This document shows, one piece after another, positions 63,292 through 64,000 of a stretch of DNA of 64,000 nt. A program made the position numbers and the translations under genes. The notes beneath the pieces were generated by a model. The model was given only the letters and a program-made list of their open reading frames with translations. It searched no databases and was not told where the DNA came from. The first letter of the stretch is position 1; the number at the start of each line of letters is the position of its first letter. Source of the DNA: Closterium sp. Naga37s-1 (lineage: Eukaryota > Streptophyta > Zygnematophyceae > Desmidiales > Closteriaceae); the NCBI GenBank assembly GCA_947471745.1, contig CANJKZ010000826.1, positions 1,488,001 to 1,552,000 of the forward strand, read 5' to 3'.

Positions 63292-64000
63292 TGTCAGAAT
63301 TAGCAGTAGAAAGTAAGAATGAAGAAAGGAGGGGTTTCACTAGCAAGCAGTTGAGTACATATAGGAAACCCTAGATTGGGCTGTACTCGCTATAGAGCAC
63401 CCCACTGCAGGCTAGACAAATACAACATTCTGACACACCCCCATAGTCAAAGTGGGGTGTAATCAGCACAATGAGCAGGTATAGCAGGAGTTCACAATAA
63501 GAAGCAAAGCTAGAGGTAATCACAGCGGGCAAGTGAGGAGGAGGAGGGACTGTGAGAGGAGAGAAGATGAGAGACGGCGGCTGAAGCTGCAGACACACGG
63601 GCAACAGGAGCTGCTGGCACAGTGGCTACCGGGACAGTGCGCCCCGGACTACTGGAGTAACTGGCTCACGGGCTACGACGAGCTACAGGAGCAACGGACC
63701 CTCGGGCGACAGGCGCAGCAGACTCTCAAGGCTACCAGGACAGTGCGCCCCGGACTACAGGTGCTGCGGACGACAAGACAGCAGTCTCCGCTCAACCTCC
63801 TCCAACTGTCCCACACACCCCCCACACACCCACTGCTTCACTCCTAACTCCACTTGCACGTCACCCCCCTAGTACCACTCCTTCGGCTCCCACACACCCA
63901 CCCCCCTCAGTGGCAGCTGCAGCACTGGGAGACGGAGGAGGAGGAGGAGTAGGGGACGACGCACAGAAACTGCACCCCCATACCCCCCACCCCCAAACCC
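63290..64000 (-). mobile_element. Second f element, truncated by window end
   Basis: 3' LTR about 63290-63435 (ends CATTCTGACA), then the same 3' internal region as 46971-47600 (CACCCCACTTTGACTATGGGGGTG on the minus strand, GGACTACTGGAGTAACTGG repeated words, TCCACCCCC-rich stretch). No coding motif. It interrupts A-g close to its stop codon. Confidence 0.85.

Noticed and set aside
1..64000. tRNA, rRNA or other host RNA genes
   Set aside because: None seen by eye on either strand. The TGGTATCAGAGC-like sites are primer-binding sites next to LTRs, not tRNA genes.

Overview
This window is a eukaryotic, repeat-only stretch of a plant or green-lineage genome. I find no convincing host gene. Nearly everything is a retrotransposon, a fragment of one, or a solo LTR, and many are nested inside each other. 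Primer-binding sites resemble the tRNA-iMet type used by plant copia elements. Coding DNA of the main family is very GC-rich while its LTRs and the flanks are AT-rich. A streptophyte alga (charophyte/zygnematophyte) is my best guess; this is an inference from the style of the elements, not something the sequence proves.

Main families (letters are mine). Family A: Ty1/copia elements of about 7.5 kb with unusually short LTRs (124-129 bp), a 0.8-1.0 kb GC-rich repetitive leader, and a single gag-PR-IN-RT-RNaseH frame with a long poly-Gly tract in Gag and a Gly/Ala/Glu/Pro repeat linker between integrase and RT. Copies: A-a (about 2600-8102, no LTRs), A-b (9636-14183, half of a chimera), A-c (20266-28353), A-d (29285-36737, identical LTRs), A-e (50774-58233) and A-g (62906-63291, minus, 3' end only). 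Family f: a short non-coding relative of A (46835-48340 complete; 63290-64000 partial; a solo LTR at 49523-49706). Family B: copia with 373-bp LTRs (9097-18090). Family H: copia on the minus strand with 1.25-kb LTRs (37309-44794). Families D and S: long LTRs present only as solo LTRs or fragments. Also present: an L1-like LINE (1015-20233), the 3' end of a second LINE whose C-terminus looks like a CCHC plus restriction-like endonuclease (about 45452-46623), a chromodomain Ty3/gypsy 3' end (58836-59922) and a decayed copia on the minus strand (61200-62905).

Layout. Positions 583-29283 form one solo LTR of family D, whose flanking 5-bp duplication CCTCT lies at 578-582 and 742-746 past 36000 (36742-36746). 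Into it went the L1-like LINE (12-bp duplication TGAATGGCAAGT at 1003 and 20234), which itself holds A-a and the A/B chimera, and then A-c, which holds a solo S LTR. A-d landed on the last bases of the D LTR (TACAC duplication). From 37 kb come H, a D-like fragment split by the second LINE, element f, a second D solo LTR (48664-50657) holding a solo f LTR, A-e, the gypsy end, and the decayed copia broken by A-g, which is broken in turn by an f element. Target-site duplications at most of these joints allow a relative order of insertion.

No element appears fully intact. A-d and A-e are closest. A-d lacks its start codon, has a poly-C frameshift and an Asp-to-Asn change in RNase H, although its LTRs are identical. 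The most unusual signals are a CATG array with exact 10-bp spacing inside the H and D LTRs, an A/B copia chimera that carries B LTRs and a target-site duplication at its outer ends, and an integrase fragment captured in an H LTR that matches what is missing from the B element.
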